Below are positions 42,797-51,227 of a DNA stretch of 64,000 nucleotides, one piece after another (within the stretch, counting starts at the first letter, position 1; the number at the start of each line of letters is the position of its first letter). A program made the position numbers and the translations under genes. This DNA is from Streptomyces platensis (GTDB lineage: Bacteria; Actinomycetota; Actinomycetes; Streptomycetales; Streptomycetaceae), in contig NZ_CP023691.1 of assembly GCF_008704855.1 (NCBI RefSeq), forward strand, positions 7,502,001 through 7,566,000, in the 5' to 3' direction. The notes under the pieces were generated by a model that searched no databases, was not told the origin of the DNA, and saw nothing but the letters and a program-made list of their open reading frames with translations.

Positions 42797-44167
42797 ATGC
42801 AGCAACGTTCCCGTCTGGTGGGCGGGGCGCTGGCCGGCGTGCTGGCCGCAGCCGGCCTCGCCACCTTCGCACCGTGGTCCTCCCAGGCCGCCCCGCCCGG
42901 CGAAAAGACCGTCACCGCCACGCTGTTCGAGTGGAAGTACGCGGACGTCGCCAAGGCCTGCACCGACGAGCTCGGCCCGGCCGGCTACGGCTATGTCGAG
43001 GTCTCACCCGCCTCCGAGCACATCAAGGGCGACCAGTGGTGGACCTCCTATCAGCCCGTCAGCTACAAGATTGCCGGACGGCTGGGCGACCGGGCCGCGT
43101 TCGCCTCGATGGTCAGCGCCTGCCACGGCGCGGGCGTCAAGGTCGTCGCCGATGCCGTCATCAACCACATGGCGGCCGGATCCGGTACGGGCACCGGCGG
43201 CACCCGGTACACCAAGTACGACTACCCCGGCACCTACCGGGACCAGGACTTCCACGGCTGCCGCAAGAGCATCTCCGACTACGGCGACCGCAATGACGTC
43301 CAGACCTGCGAACTGGTGGGCCTCGCCGACCTGGACACCGGCCGCGACCAGGTCCGTGCCACCATCGCGAAGTACCTCGACGACCTGCGGTCACTGGGCG
43401 TGGACGGCTTCCGGGTGGACGCCGCCAAGCACATCTCCGCCTCCGACCTCGCCGCCATCAAGGGCAAGATGCGCGACCCCGGCTACTGGGTGCAGGAGGT
43501 CATCCACGGCGCCGGTGAGGCGGTGCAGCCCGAGGAGTACACCGGCAACGGCGACGTCGACGAGTTCCGTTACGGCACCCATCTCAAGAGCGCCTTCCAG
43601 GGCGGCAACCTCGCGCAGCTCCGGTCCATCGCGGATGGCAAGCTCGGCAGCGACCGGGCCCGCACCTTCGTCGACAACTGGGACACCGAGCGCAACGGTT
43701 CGACGCTCACCTACAAGGACGGCGCGGCCTACACGCTCGCCAACGTCTTCCTGCTCGCCTCGCCCTACGGGTCGCCGAACGTCTACTCCGGCTACGAGTG
43801 GTCCGACAAGGACGCCGGACCGCCCAGCGGCAGCGACGGCTGGACCCGTCAGCACGCCAAGCAGGCGGTCACCGGGATGGTCGGTTTCCGCAACGCGGTG
43901 GGCTCGGCGGAGCTGACCCACTGGTGGGACAACGGTGGCAGCGCGATCGCCTTCGGCCGGGGCGGCAAGGGCTTCGTCGCCCTCAACAACGGTGACGGGG
44001 AGCTGAAGCAGACCTTCGCGACCTCGCTGCCCGCCGGTACCTACTGCAATGTCGTGGCGGCCGCCCCGTCCGCCTGCGACGGCCACACGGTCACCGTGGG
44101 CGACGGCGGCAAGGCACAGCTCACGGTCCCCGCCAAGGGCGCGGTGGCGCTGCACCTCACGCGCTGA
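42797..44167 (+). CDS. Secreted alpha-amylase (GH13)
   Basis: A 456-residue GH13 alpha-amylase with a Sec signal peptide (RLVGGALAGVLAAAGLATF, ending in a QAA site). Region I is VVADAVINHM, region II GFRVDAAKH (nucleophile Asp), region III VQEVIHG (acid Glu). Region IV reads FVDNWDTER, with Trp where His (NHD) is usual, but keeps the transition-state Asp. A C-terminal beta domain ends the protein; no separate starch-binding module is present. ATG 42797 follows AAGGAG. Secreted to degrade starch outside the cell. Confidence 0.93.
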   Translation: MQQRSRLVGGALAGVLAAAGLATFAPWSSQAAPPGEKTVTATLFEWKYADVAKACTDELGPAGYGYVEVSPASEHIKGDQWWTSYQPVSYKIAGRLGDRAAFASMVSACHGAGVKVVADAVINHMAAGSGTGTGGTRYTKYDYPGTYRDQDFHGCRKSISDYGDRNDVQTCELVGLADLDTGRDQVRATIAKYLDDLRSLGVDGFRVDAAKHISASDLAAIKGKMRDPGYWVQEVIHGAGEAVQPEEYTGNGDVDEFRYGTHLKSAFQGGNLAQLRSIADGKLGSDRARTFVDNWDTERNGSTLTYKDGAAYTLANVFLLASPYGSPNVYSGYEWSDKDAGPPSGSDGWTRQHAKQAVTGMVGFRNAVGSAELTHWWDNGGSAIAFGRGGKGFVALNNGDGELKQTFATSLPAGTYCNVVAAAPSACDGHTVTVGDGGKAQLTVPAKGAVALHLTR

Positions 44168-44264
44168 CCCGCACTCCCGCATCCGCCGGGCGGACCTGCC
44201 GCTCCCGGCGGATGCGGGCCTCCTACGTCCCGGTGGACGCGGGCCTCCCGCCGCCCGGCCACGC

Positions 44265-44921
44265 TCAAGCGGGCCGGGTGGCCAGCTCCAGCGCCTGAAG
44301 GACCGAGTGATAGCCCCGGCCCGCCGTCGCATGGTCCATCCCGACCTCGCACATCCGGTTCGCCGACAGATGCGCGTCGAAGTGCCGGGCGGTCACCTCG
44401 GCCGCCTCCTTCGCGGTGGCCGACTCGGTCAGCTCCCGGTGCAGCATCCCGCGGTCCCCGGCGAACGCACAGCAGCCCACGTCGTCCGGCACCACGACCT
44501 CCCGCGCACATGCCTCGGCGACCCGGCGCAGCTGTGGCTCGTCGCCCAAGTGCTGCATCGCGCAGGTCGGATGGAGCACCGCCGAGCCGACCGCGCGCAC
44601 CGTCTCCAGACGGGGCAGCAGCTCCTCGGCGGCCCAGACGACCGAGTCGACGACGGTCAGCTCCTCGTGCAGCGCGCGATGGCCCGGCGTCAGATACGGC
44701 ACGACCTCCTGGGCGAGGCCCAGCGTGCACGAGGAGGCGTCCACCACCAGCGGCAGCCGTCCGCCGGCCGTCCACCCCCAGGCCGCCTCGACGATGCGGT
44801 CGGCCATCACCTCCGTGCCGCGCAGGTACCCCTTGGAGTGCCAGATCGTGGCGCAGCAGGGTGAGGGCCGGTCCGGTGGGACGGCGTGCACCACCGGCCC
44901 ACCGGACCGGCCCTGGCTCAC
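44265..44921 (-). pseudogene. Truncated C-terminal domain of an FAD-linked oxidase / D-lactate dehydrogenase (Cys-rich CCG domain)
   Basis: An open 218-residue frame holding only the cysteine-rich C-terminal part of FAD/Fe-S glycolate- or D-lactate-oxidising enzymes (DLD1-like). Visible are PCCATIWHSKGY, VVDASSCTLGL, LHPTCAMQHLG and VGCCAFAGDRGMLHRELTESAT. Full-length family members are about 900-1000 residues, with FAD-binding and FeS domains before this part; none of that is present. The GTG at 44921 overlaps the MarR stop, so it may still be translated. It is probably a deletion remnant. Confidence 0.8.
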
Positions 44922-45376
44922 TGTGCGGTCCCCGGTCCGTCGACCAGGGTGGACAGCAGTCCGCCGAGCACCTCGCGCTGCTCGCCGGTGAGCGGTGCCA
45001 GGATCTCCTCCGCGGCGGCCCGGCGGGCACTGCGCAACGCCCGCAGTGTGGATCTGCCGGTGTCGGTCAACTCGATCCGGATCACCCGCCGGTTGGCCGG
45101 ATCGGGCACCCGGCGCACCGCGCCACGGTCCTCCAGCGCGTCCACCAGCGTCGTCACCGCGCGCGGGACGACCTCCAGCCGCTCGGCGACGTCGGCCATC
45201 CGTGGCGGGGTGTCGCCGTAGTGGCCGACGATCCGCAGCAGCCGGGACTGCGCGGGGGTGAAGGAGAGGTCCAGGTGATCCAGATGGTGCTTCTGGGCGC
45301 GGTGCATCCGGCGGGTCAGCCGTACCAGCTGCTCGGCGAGGTTGGTGGTGCTGACCGTCGGCTCGGGGGAGGGCAT
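44918..45376 (-). CDS. MarR-family transcriptional regulator
   Basis: A 152-residue winged-helix regulator. The DNA-binding core is FTPAQSRLLRIVGHYGDTPPRMADVAERLEVVPRAVTTLVDALEDRGAVRRVPDPANRRVIRIELTD, a full MarR helix-turn-helix plus wing. N- and C-terminal helices give the dimer interface. It is divergent from an ABC exporter and separated from it by an operator-like inverted repeat, so it most likely represses that exporter and itself. No ligand can be predicted. Confidence 0.93.
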   Translation of the reverse strand: MPSPEPTVSTTNLAEQLVRLTRRMHRAQKHHLDHLDLSFTPAQSRLLRIVGHYGDTPPRMADVAERLEVVPRAVTTLVDALEDRGAVRRVPDPANRRVIRIELTDTGRSTLRALRSARRAAAEEILAPLTGEQREVLGGLLSTLVDGPGTAQ

Positions 45377-45408
45377 ACCGCGAGGATAGCGGAAAGCCGG
45401 ACCTTGTT

Positions 45409-45440
45409 CATTGTGAGCTTAGGTAACAATGAGCTAAGCT
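45409..45440. promoter_or_regulatory. MarR operator-like interleaved inverted repeats
   Basis: CATTGT (45409-45414) pairs with ACAATG (45426-45431), and AGCTTAG (45416-45422) pairs with CTAAGCT (45434-45440). The two inverted repeats interlock within 32 bp between the divergent MarR and exporter starts. Position and symmetry make this the likely MarR binding site; TTGTTCATTGTG also looks AT-rich enough for a promoter. Confidence 0.7.
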
Positions 45441-45491
45441 CCACGATGCTGTCCGCACCCACCTGACTTCCGCACCCCCTCGAAGGAGCCC

Positions 45492-47309
45492 ATGCGCAGC
45501 GACGAACCCCAGTGGACCCCACCGCCCAAGGACCCGGAGCAGCCGGTCCCGTTGCGGCGGATCCTCGCGCTCTTCCGCCCCTACCGCGCCCGGCTCGTCC
45601 TCGTCGGGCTGCTCGTCGGCGCCTCCTCGCTGGTCTCGGTCGCCTCCCCGTTCCTCCTCCGCGAGATCCTGGACGTGGCGATCCCCGGCCGGCGCACCGG
45701 ACTGCTCACCCTGCTCGCCCTCGGCATGATCGTCACCGCGGTCACCACCAGCGTGTTCGGTGTGCTGCAGACACTGCTGTCCACCACCGTCGGCCAGCGG
45801 GTCATGCACGATCTGCGCACCGCGGTCTACGCCAAGCTCCAGCGGATGCCGCTGGCCTTCTTCACCCGCACCCGGACCGGCGAGGTCCAGTCCCGGATCG
45901 CCAACGACATCGGCGGCATGCAGGCGACGGTCACCTCCACCGCCACCTCCCTGGTCTCCAACCTGACTTCCGTCCTCGCCACCGTCTGCGCCATGCTCGC
46001 CCTCGACTGGCGGCTCACCGTCGTCTCGCTGCTGCTGCTTCCGCTGTTCGTCTGGATCAGCCGCCGGGTCGGCAACGAACGCAAGAAGATCACCACCCAG
46101 CGGCAGAAGCAGATGGCCGCCATGTCCGCGATGGTCACCGAGTCCCTCTCGGTCAGCGGCATCCTGCTCGGCCGCACGATGGGCCGCGCCGACTCCCTCA
46201 CCCGCACCTTCGCCGGCGAATCCGAGCGCCTGGTCGACCTGGAGGTCCGCGCCAACATGGCCGGCCGCTGGCGGATGGCCACCATCGGGATCGTGATGGC
46301 CGCCATGCCCGCGCTGATCTACTGGGCGGCCGGTCTGGTCCTCCAGTTCGGCGGCCCGGTCTTCTCCCTCGGCACCCTGGTCGCCTTCGTCTCGCTCCAG
46401 CAGGGCCTGTTGCGTCCGACCGTCTCCCTGCTGTCCACCGGCGTACAAATACAGACCTCACTCGCGCTCTTCCAGCGCATCTTCGAGTACCTCGATCTGC
46501 CGGTCGCCATCACCGAGCCCGCCGAACCGGTCCGGATCCCGGCCCCGCGGGGCGAAGTCCGCTTCGAGAACGTGACGTTCCGCTACGACCCCGAGGCCGC
46601 CGCCACCCTCGACGGCATCGATCTGGCCGTTCCGGCCGGCGGCAGCCTCGCCATCGTCGGCCCGACCGGCAGCGGCAAGAGCACCCTGAGCTATCTCGTG
46701 CCGCGGCTCTACGACGTGACCGGCGGCCGGGTCACCCTCGACGGCGCGGACGTCCGCGACCTCGACTTCGACACCCTCGCGCGCTCGGTCGGCGTGGTCT
46801 CCCAGGAGACCTACCTCTTCCACGCCTCGGTCGCCGACAACCTCCGCTTCGCCAAACCGGACGCCACCGACGAGGAGATCGAACGCGCCGCCAGGGCCGC
46901 CCAGATACACGACCACATCACGGCCCTCCCCGACGGCTACGACACCTTCGTCGGCGAGCGCGGCTACCGCTTCTCCGGGGGCGAGAAGCAGCGCCTCGCG
47001 ATCGCCCGCACCATCCTGCGCGACCCGCCCGTCCTCGTCCTGGACGAGGCGACCAGCGCCCTGGACACCCGCACCGAACACGCCGTACAGCAGGCCATCG
47101 ACGAGCTGTCCGCGGGCCGCACCACCCTCACCATCGCGCACCGCCTGTCCACGGTCCGCGACGCCGACCAGATCGTCGTCCTGGACGCCGGCCGGATCGC
47201 CGAGCGCGGCACCCACGACGAGCTGCTCGCCGCCGACGGGCGCTATGCGGCGCTGGTGCGGCGTGACGCACACCTCACCCCGGTCGCCGAGCAAGTGATG
47301 ACCCCGTAA
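45492..47309 (+). CDS. ABC exporter (half-transporter, multidrug type)
   Basis: A 605-residue type I exporter half: six transmembrane segments in the first 330 residues (VLVGLLVGASSLVSVASPFLL, LLALGMIVTAVTTSVFGVL and others), then the ATPase. Walker A is GPTGSGKST, Q-loop VVSQETYLFH, signature FSGGEKQRLAIART, Walker B VLVLDEATSALDTR, H-loop IAHRLST. All motifs are intact, so it can work as a homodimer. Probably controlled by the divergent MarR. Substrate likely a small toxic compound, which is inference from the regulator pairing. Confidence 0.92.
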   Translation: MRSDEPQWTPPPKDPEQPVPLRRILALFRPYRARLVLVGLLVGASSLVSVASPFLLREILDVAIPGRRTGLLTLLALGMIVTAVTTSVFGVLQTLLSTTVGQRVMHDLRTAVYAKLQRMPLAFFTRTRTGEVQSRIANDIGGMQATVTSTATSLVSNLTSVLATVCAMLALDWRLTVVSLLLLPLFVWISRRVGNERKKITTQRQKQMAAMSAMVTESLSVSGILLGRTMGRADSLTRTFAGESERLVDLEVRANMAGRWRMATIGIVMAAMPALIYWAAGLVLQFGGPVFSLGTLVAFVSLQQGLLRPTVSLLSTGVQIQTSLALFQRIFEYLDLPVAITEPAEPVRIPAPRGEVRFENVTFRYDPEAAATLDGIDLAVPAGGSLAIVGPTGSGKSTLSYLVPRLYDVTGGRVTLDGADVRDLDFDTLARSVGVVSQETYLFHASVADNLRFAKPDATDEEIERAARAAQIHDHITALPDGYDTFVGERGYRFSGGEKQRLAIARTILRDPPVLVLDEATSALDTRTEHAVQQAIDELSAGRTTLTIAHRLSTVRDADQIVVLDAGRIAERGTHDELLAADGRYAALVRRDAHLTPVAEQVMTP

Positions 47310-47334
47310 GTGACCGACGGGTAAGGTCGAAGGC

Positions 47335-47369
47335 GCGGCGGCCAGTTCATTGGTCGGGGTGGCCGCCGC
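47335..47369 (+). terminator. Hairpin after the ABC exporter
   Basis: A 10-bp stem GCGGCGGCCA/TGGCCGCCGC with a 15-base loop, 26 bp after the exporter stop. No T-run. A second GC-rich hairpin follows. Confidence 0.65.
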
Positions 47370-47381
47370 ACTCATTCGTCG

Positions 47382-47412
47382 GCGGGAAGCCGTGTCGCCT
47401 CCGGCTTCCCGC
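47382..47412. terminator. Second hairpin between convergent genes
   Basis: A perfect 11-bp stem GCGGGAAGCCG/CGGCTTCCCGC with a 9-base loop; a further 8-bp hairpin GGCACCGT/ACGGTGCC with a 4-base loop lies at 47445-47464. Together they can stop transcription from the exporter and from the opposite-strand regulator. Confidence 0.6.
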
Positions 47413-47494
47413 TGGCTCTGTCCGGTCGCCACGCTCCACTTCGGGGCACCGTACGAACGGTGCCGATCGCCCCAGCGGGACGGCCGGCGACTCC

Positions 47495-48073
47495 TCAGTC
47501 CCGGTCCGCGCCGTCTCCCGTGTGGGGAAGCAGCGGGAACAGTCGCGTGATGAGGGCCACCGGGAGAGCGCCGTCGGGCCGGGCCAGGGGGCGCTGTTCG
47601 CGGTCCTGGTAGGGCGCGAGCGCCCGCCGGATCACGTCCGCGACCCGGCTCATCTCTTCGGGTGTCAGGTAGGCGACGGCGCTGAAGGCTTCGTCATGGC
47701 GCCATGCCGGCGGCGCCTCCTCCCGCTGGGTCAGCCATCGCTGCCAGCTCTCGTCCTCCAGCCCCCGGGCCAGATCGCCGAACTGCTCCTCCATGGGCCC
47801 GTCGGCAGCGGAGGGGTGCTGCCGCAGACGCCAGGGGCGTGCGCGGCCCCCACTGTGAGGGGCCTCTTCGAGGTACCCGTGCCGTGCGAGCTGCCGCAGG
47901 TGAAACGAGCAGAGCCCGGAGCTGTAGCCCAGCCGGGCGGCGGCTTCGGTCGCCGTGACGGTGCCGACTTCGGCGAGCAGATCCAACAGGGCGGTGCGGA
48001 CTTCGTGCTCGCGCAATGCGCCGTCGGTACCGGCGCTCCGCTCGTCCGGGGTGTTGAGGTCATCTTCGGTCAC
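47495..48073 (-). CDS. ArsR-like winged-helix regulator
   Basis: A 192-residue protein whose N-terminal half is a winged helix: HEVRTALLDLLAEVGTVTATEAAARLGYSSGLCSFHLRQLARHGYLEEAPHSGGRARPWRL. This is the ArsR/HTH_20-type 'helix-turn-helix plus FHLRQL' signature. The C-terminal half (MEEQFGDLARGLEDESWQRWLTQREEA...) is a helical effector or dimer region seen in such Streptomyces regulators. GTG 48073 overlaps a TTTGCAAA repeat and lacks a ribosome site, suggesting a leaderless transcript. It is divergent from a peptide deformylase gene and probably regulates it. Confidence 0.85.
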   Translation of the reverse strand: MTEDDLNTPDERSAGTDGALREHEVRTALLDLLAEVGTVTATEAAARLGYSSGLCSFHLRQLARHGYLEEAPHSGGRARPWRLRQHPSAADGPMEEQFGDLARGLEDESWQRWLTQREEAPPAWRHDEAFSAVAYLTPEEMSRVADVIRRALAPYQDREQRPLARPDGALPVALITRLFPLLPHTGDGADRD

Positions 48074-48098
48074 TTTGCAAACTCTGCTACTTTGCAAA
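48073..48098. promoter_or_regulatory. Paired CTTTGCAAA operator-like repeats
   Basis: CTTTGCAAA occurs at 48073-48081 and again at 48090-48098; each contains the palindrome TTTGCAAA. A degenerate further match (TTGGCAAG) follows at about 48103. The first overlaps the start codon of the ArsR-like regulator. Likely the autoregulatory and divergent operator. Confidence 0.7.
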
Positions 48099-48185
48099 GC
48101 AGTTGGCAAGCGGCAGTCCTTGCTGCCGGTATCAGCCGCGGTGACCTCCGCGGCATCTGTGGCGTACGCAAAAGGGGAGACAGCC

Positions 48186-48848
48186 ATGCCTGTTCGTCAC
48201 GAGCGGTCCCGTCCCGTCGACCGGCGGGTGCGGGTGCAGGGCCGGCCCGTCGACTCGTATCCGGCTCTGCCGGCGGAGGCGGAACGGGGATCGGTACGCC
48301 GGGTCACGGTGGTGGGGGAGGAGGTGCTGAGCCGTCGGTGCCGGGAGGTGACCGCGTTCGGAACCCCGGAGCTGTCGGCGTTGATCGACGATATGTTCCG
48401 CACCATGTATGTGGCCGACGGCGCGGGCCTGGCGGCCAACCAAGTCGGCGTCGATCTGCGGCTGTTCGTGTACGACTGCCCGGACGACGACGGAATCCGG
48501 CATGTCGGCCACCTCATCAACCCGGTGCTGGACCTGCCCGATCCGGGGAGCCGTCGACTCCTCGACGACGTCGAGGGCTGTCTGTCCGTGCCCGGCGCCG
48601 CCATGGCGGTTCCCCGCACCGACCGTGCTGTCGTCCGCGGATTCGACAAGGACGGCCACCCACTCGTCATCGAGGGGACGGGCTACTTCGCCCGGTGTCT
48701 CCAGCACGAAACGGATCACCTCATCGGCCACACCTACCTTGACCGGCTCTCCAAGAGGGACCGTAAAGACGCCTTTCGGCAGATGGAGGACCGCCGTGAG
48801 GACGTCTTCGCCCGCCGCGCGATCAAGGCCGCCGATTTGGAGCGGTGA
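48186..48848 (+). CDS. def: Peptide deformylase
   Basis: A 220-residue Fe/Zn enzyme removing the formyl group from N-terminal formyl-methionine of new proteins. All three motifs are present: GAGLAANQVG (GxGLAAxQ), EGCLSVPG (metal Cys) and QHETDHLIG (HExxH with both His ligands and Glu). It carries a longer N-terminus (about 40 residues) than the minimal enzyme. ATG 48186 has GGGGAGA upstream. As it is next to its own ArsR-like regulator, it may be a second, inducible deformylase, for example under inhibitor exposure; this is inference. Confidence 0.92.
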   Translation: MPVRHERSRPVDRRVRVQGRPVDSYPALPAEAERGSVRRVTVVGEEVLSRRCREVTAFGTPELSALIDDMFRTMYVADGAGLAANQVGVDLRLFVYDCPDDDGIRHVGHLINPVLDLPDPGSRRLLDDVEGCLSVPGAAMAVPRTDRAVVRGFDKDGHPLVIEGTGYFARCLQHETDHLIGHTYLDRLSKRDRKDAFRQMEDRREDVFARRAIKAADLER

Positions 48849-48871
48849 GATGCGGCGGTCCCGTTATGCCT

Positions 48872-49771
48872 TCACCGCCGACCCGGCGGACCAGACGGCG
48901 GCTGCTCACCGAAACCTCCTCCGGAGCGGCGGGCTTCGGGCTGCCGCACGTCTGTCTCACCGTCAATGAGGGTGTGCGTCAGCTGCATCAGGCGCTCCCT
49001 GGCGGCGATGTCGTAGGCCTGGGCGTGGGCCCGGGTGTCGGTGAACTGGTCGAAGTAGCGGCCCGTGGTGGTGGCGAGATCCGGATCGAGCAGCAGCCGG
49101 ACGGTCGGGCGCACCCCCTCCTCGATGCCGATGAGCGGAGTCAGGCCGTACGCGCGCACTCCGTCGGTGTCCATCAGATGGGCCGGGTGCAGCGTGTTGA
49201 CCGTGACACCGGTCCCCGCCAGCTCGGCGGCCAGATGGAAGGTCGCCATGATCAGCGCGAGCTTGCTCCGGCAGTAGGCGTGCAGCCCCTCGTAGTCCCG
49301 CTCCAGCATGAGGTTGTCGAAGTCGATGGCCTCCTGTCCGATCGAGGCGACATTGACCACGCGGGCCGGCGTCGAGGCGATCAGCAGCGGCAGCAGCGCA
49401 CGGGTGAGGGCGTACGGGGCGAGGTGATTCACGGCGAACCGCAGCTCATGGCCCTGTCGGCTCACCTCGCGCCGGAGCGGCTCGGTGCCGCCGCCTGCGA
49501 CGGCGTTGTTGATCACACCGTCGAGCCGGGGCTCCGCCGCCCGGATCCGGTCGGCCATCGCGTACACCTGGTCGAGGTCGGCCAGATCCGCGAGGTAGGT
49601 ACGGACGGTGGTGCCGGGGGCGGCGGCGCGTACCTCGGCCGCCACCTTCCCGAGACGATCAGGGTCGCGGCCGTGCAGCAGAACGGTGCCCCCGCGGGCG
49701 GCGAGATCGAGTGCCAGGCCGCGGCCCATGCCCTGAGTGGCGCCGGTGATCAAAGTGGTACGTCGCGTCAT
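48872..49771 (-). CDS. Short-chain dehydrogenase/reductase
   Basis: A 299-residue SDR. The nucleotide loop is TGATQGMGRGLALDLAARG, the NNAG-like segment is INNAVAGGG, the catalytic Ser lies in VVNVASIGQ and Tyr-Lys in YCRSK. NADP(H) preference is suggested by HGRDPDRLGK after strand 2. The active-site Ser to Tyr spacing is normal. ATG 49771 is chosen since the SDR fold starts there (MTRRTTLITGATQG); a longer frame upstream looks non-coding. Converges on the deformylase gene. Substrate unknown. Confidence 0.88.
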   Translation of the reverse strand: MTRRTTLITGATQGMGRGLALDLAARGGTVLLHGRDPDRLGKVAAEVRAAAPGTTVRTYLADLADLDQVYAMADRIRAAEPRLDGVINNAVAGGGTEPLRREVSRQGHELRFAVNHLAPYALTRALLPLLIASTPARVVNVASIGQEAIDFDNLMLERDYEGLHAYCRSKLALIMATFHLAAELAGTGVTVNTLHPAHLMDTDGVRAYGLTPLIGIEEGVRPTVRLLLDPDLATTTGRYFDQFTDTRAHAQAYDIAARERLMQLTHTLIDGETDVRQPEARRSGGGFGEQPPSGPPGRR

Positions 49772-49932
49772 GACAACCAGCCTGCGGGCAGGGCGCGATG
49801 ACCGACAGTGCGTGCTGAACCTGGTGTCCCTACCACCAGTAAACTCACCCCACACACGCTACTCAACTTTGACTAGCCTTCCCGCTGATGAGCGAGAAGA
49901 CCATTCCGATGCTGCCGTGCCGGACCCGGCGG

Positions 49933-50982
49933 TCAGCTCCACCGGACGCGGAAGGTGGTGGGCAACGCCAGCAGCGCATTCAACTCAGCCGCCAGCTCGG
50001 GTGCGGCCACCTCGATCCGTTGCCCCTCCACCAGCGGCGCGGAGCTGTAGATCTTGCGTAGCGAGAAGGTCCAGCCGGAGCGGTCCGGGGGAGCGGATCC
50101 GGCCTCGACCTTCAATTGGTGCAGCTCGTAGCGGACCATGGTGCTCTCCGCTTGCGTGACGGCGCAGGAGTCGAACGCGGTCCACAGCTGCGGATCTGTC
50201 ATCCGGGCGAGCCGGGCCGGGGCGAGGGGTGTGCTGTCGAGCAGTTGGCGGGCCAGGCGGCGGACCACCGAGGCCGGACCCACGTTGTCCCACGAGGTGT
50301 GCAGCCGTGCTTCCGCGCAGATGAGGTCGACAAGCGAGGCGGCCGTCTCGGGGTCGGCCGACACCGCGGTGTCTTCGAGGCCGAGCCGGCCCAGGAGGGC
50401 GGCTGGATCGGTATCGAGACGCCCGGCGGCCCGCCCGCTGCGCACGTAGGAGTCGAGATGGTCGAGATTCAGGAGGCCCGAGCGGTTGGTGAGTGGCGAG
50501 CGGGCCGACCCGCCGAGTGCGGTGGCGACGGCCTCGGGGCTGATCCCGTGCTCTTCCAGCACGGGACGGATCGGGTCGGCCTGCACCAGCTGCACACCGA
50601 TGGCGTGATGATCGAGGCCGGCCACGCCTTCGAAGGTGTGGCTCAGGGGCAGATGGCCTATGTCATGCAACAGCGCCACGACCCGCAGTAGTTCGTCCTC
50701 CGGACGGAAGTGTGCGACCAGAGCGAGTACGCCGAGGGTGTGCTCAAGTCTGGAGTACGACTGCAAGGTGCTGACCGTCGAGGCTCCGCCGTGTGCGACG
50801 AAGTGCAGGCGCCGTAGCGGTTCGGTCCGCAGGAGGGCGGCTTCCACGGGGCTCAGGCGGACGGGTATCCGCCACAGCGGGTCGGTGAACAGCGCGGTCA
50901 GGCCCACCACATTGGTCGGGACGGGCCCGGCGGCGGCGGTCTCGTTTCCGGGCGGCGAGCTTGGTTTCTTTGGGCTGTCCAC
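49933..50982 (-). CDS. HD-domain phosphohydrolase (SAMHD1/dNTPase-like)
   Basis: A 349-residue HD-domain protein. Metal-binding residues are seen in SRLEHTLGV, LLHDIGHLPLSHTFE and LDHHAIGVQLVQ (H...HD...D pattern). The later NLDHLDSYVRSG matches the substrate-contact segment of the SAMHD1/YwfO-like group. These enzymes usually hydrolyse dNTPs or related nucleotides. Start is GTG 50982; ribosome site weak. Monocistronic, divergent from the Nudix gene 245 bp away. Confidence 0.85.
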   Translation of the reverse strand: MDSPKKPSSPPGNETAAAGPVPTNVVGLTALFTDPLWRIPVRLSPVEAALLRTEPLRRLHFVAHGGASTVSTLQSYSRLEHTLGVLALVAHFRPEDELLRVVALLHDIGHLPLSHTFEGVAGLDHHAIGVQLVQADPIRPVLEEHGISPEAVATALGGSARSPLTNRSGLLNLDHLDSYVRSGRAAGRLDTDPAALLGRLGLEDTAVSADPETAASLVDLICAEARLHTSWDNVGPASVVRRLARQLLDSTPLAPARLARMTDPQLWTAFDSCAVTQAESTMVRYELHQLKVEAGSAPPDRSGWTFSLRKIYSSAPLVEGQRIEVAAPELAAELNALLALPTTFRVRWS

Positions 50983-51227
50983 CAGGTCACTCTAAGGGCG
51001 GGCGGACACCCGCTGCCGGCGGCCGGCTTCCCGTTGATCATGAGCGGGTGCGCACGCTCCGTACGCGTGGATTTCTTCGCCGGACGGCCGTGGAGGCGGA
51101 CCCCGACGCTCCGCCGGAAAGCCCGGGTGTCAGGTGCTCCGGAACCGGTCCGTCGGTGATTCATCGCCGGTACGGTGGACGTCCGCCACGGGCCTGAGGC
51201 CCGTCTCTTCGGATTGCGAGAAGTCCG

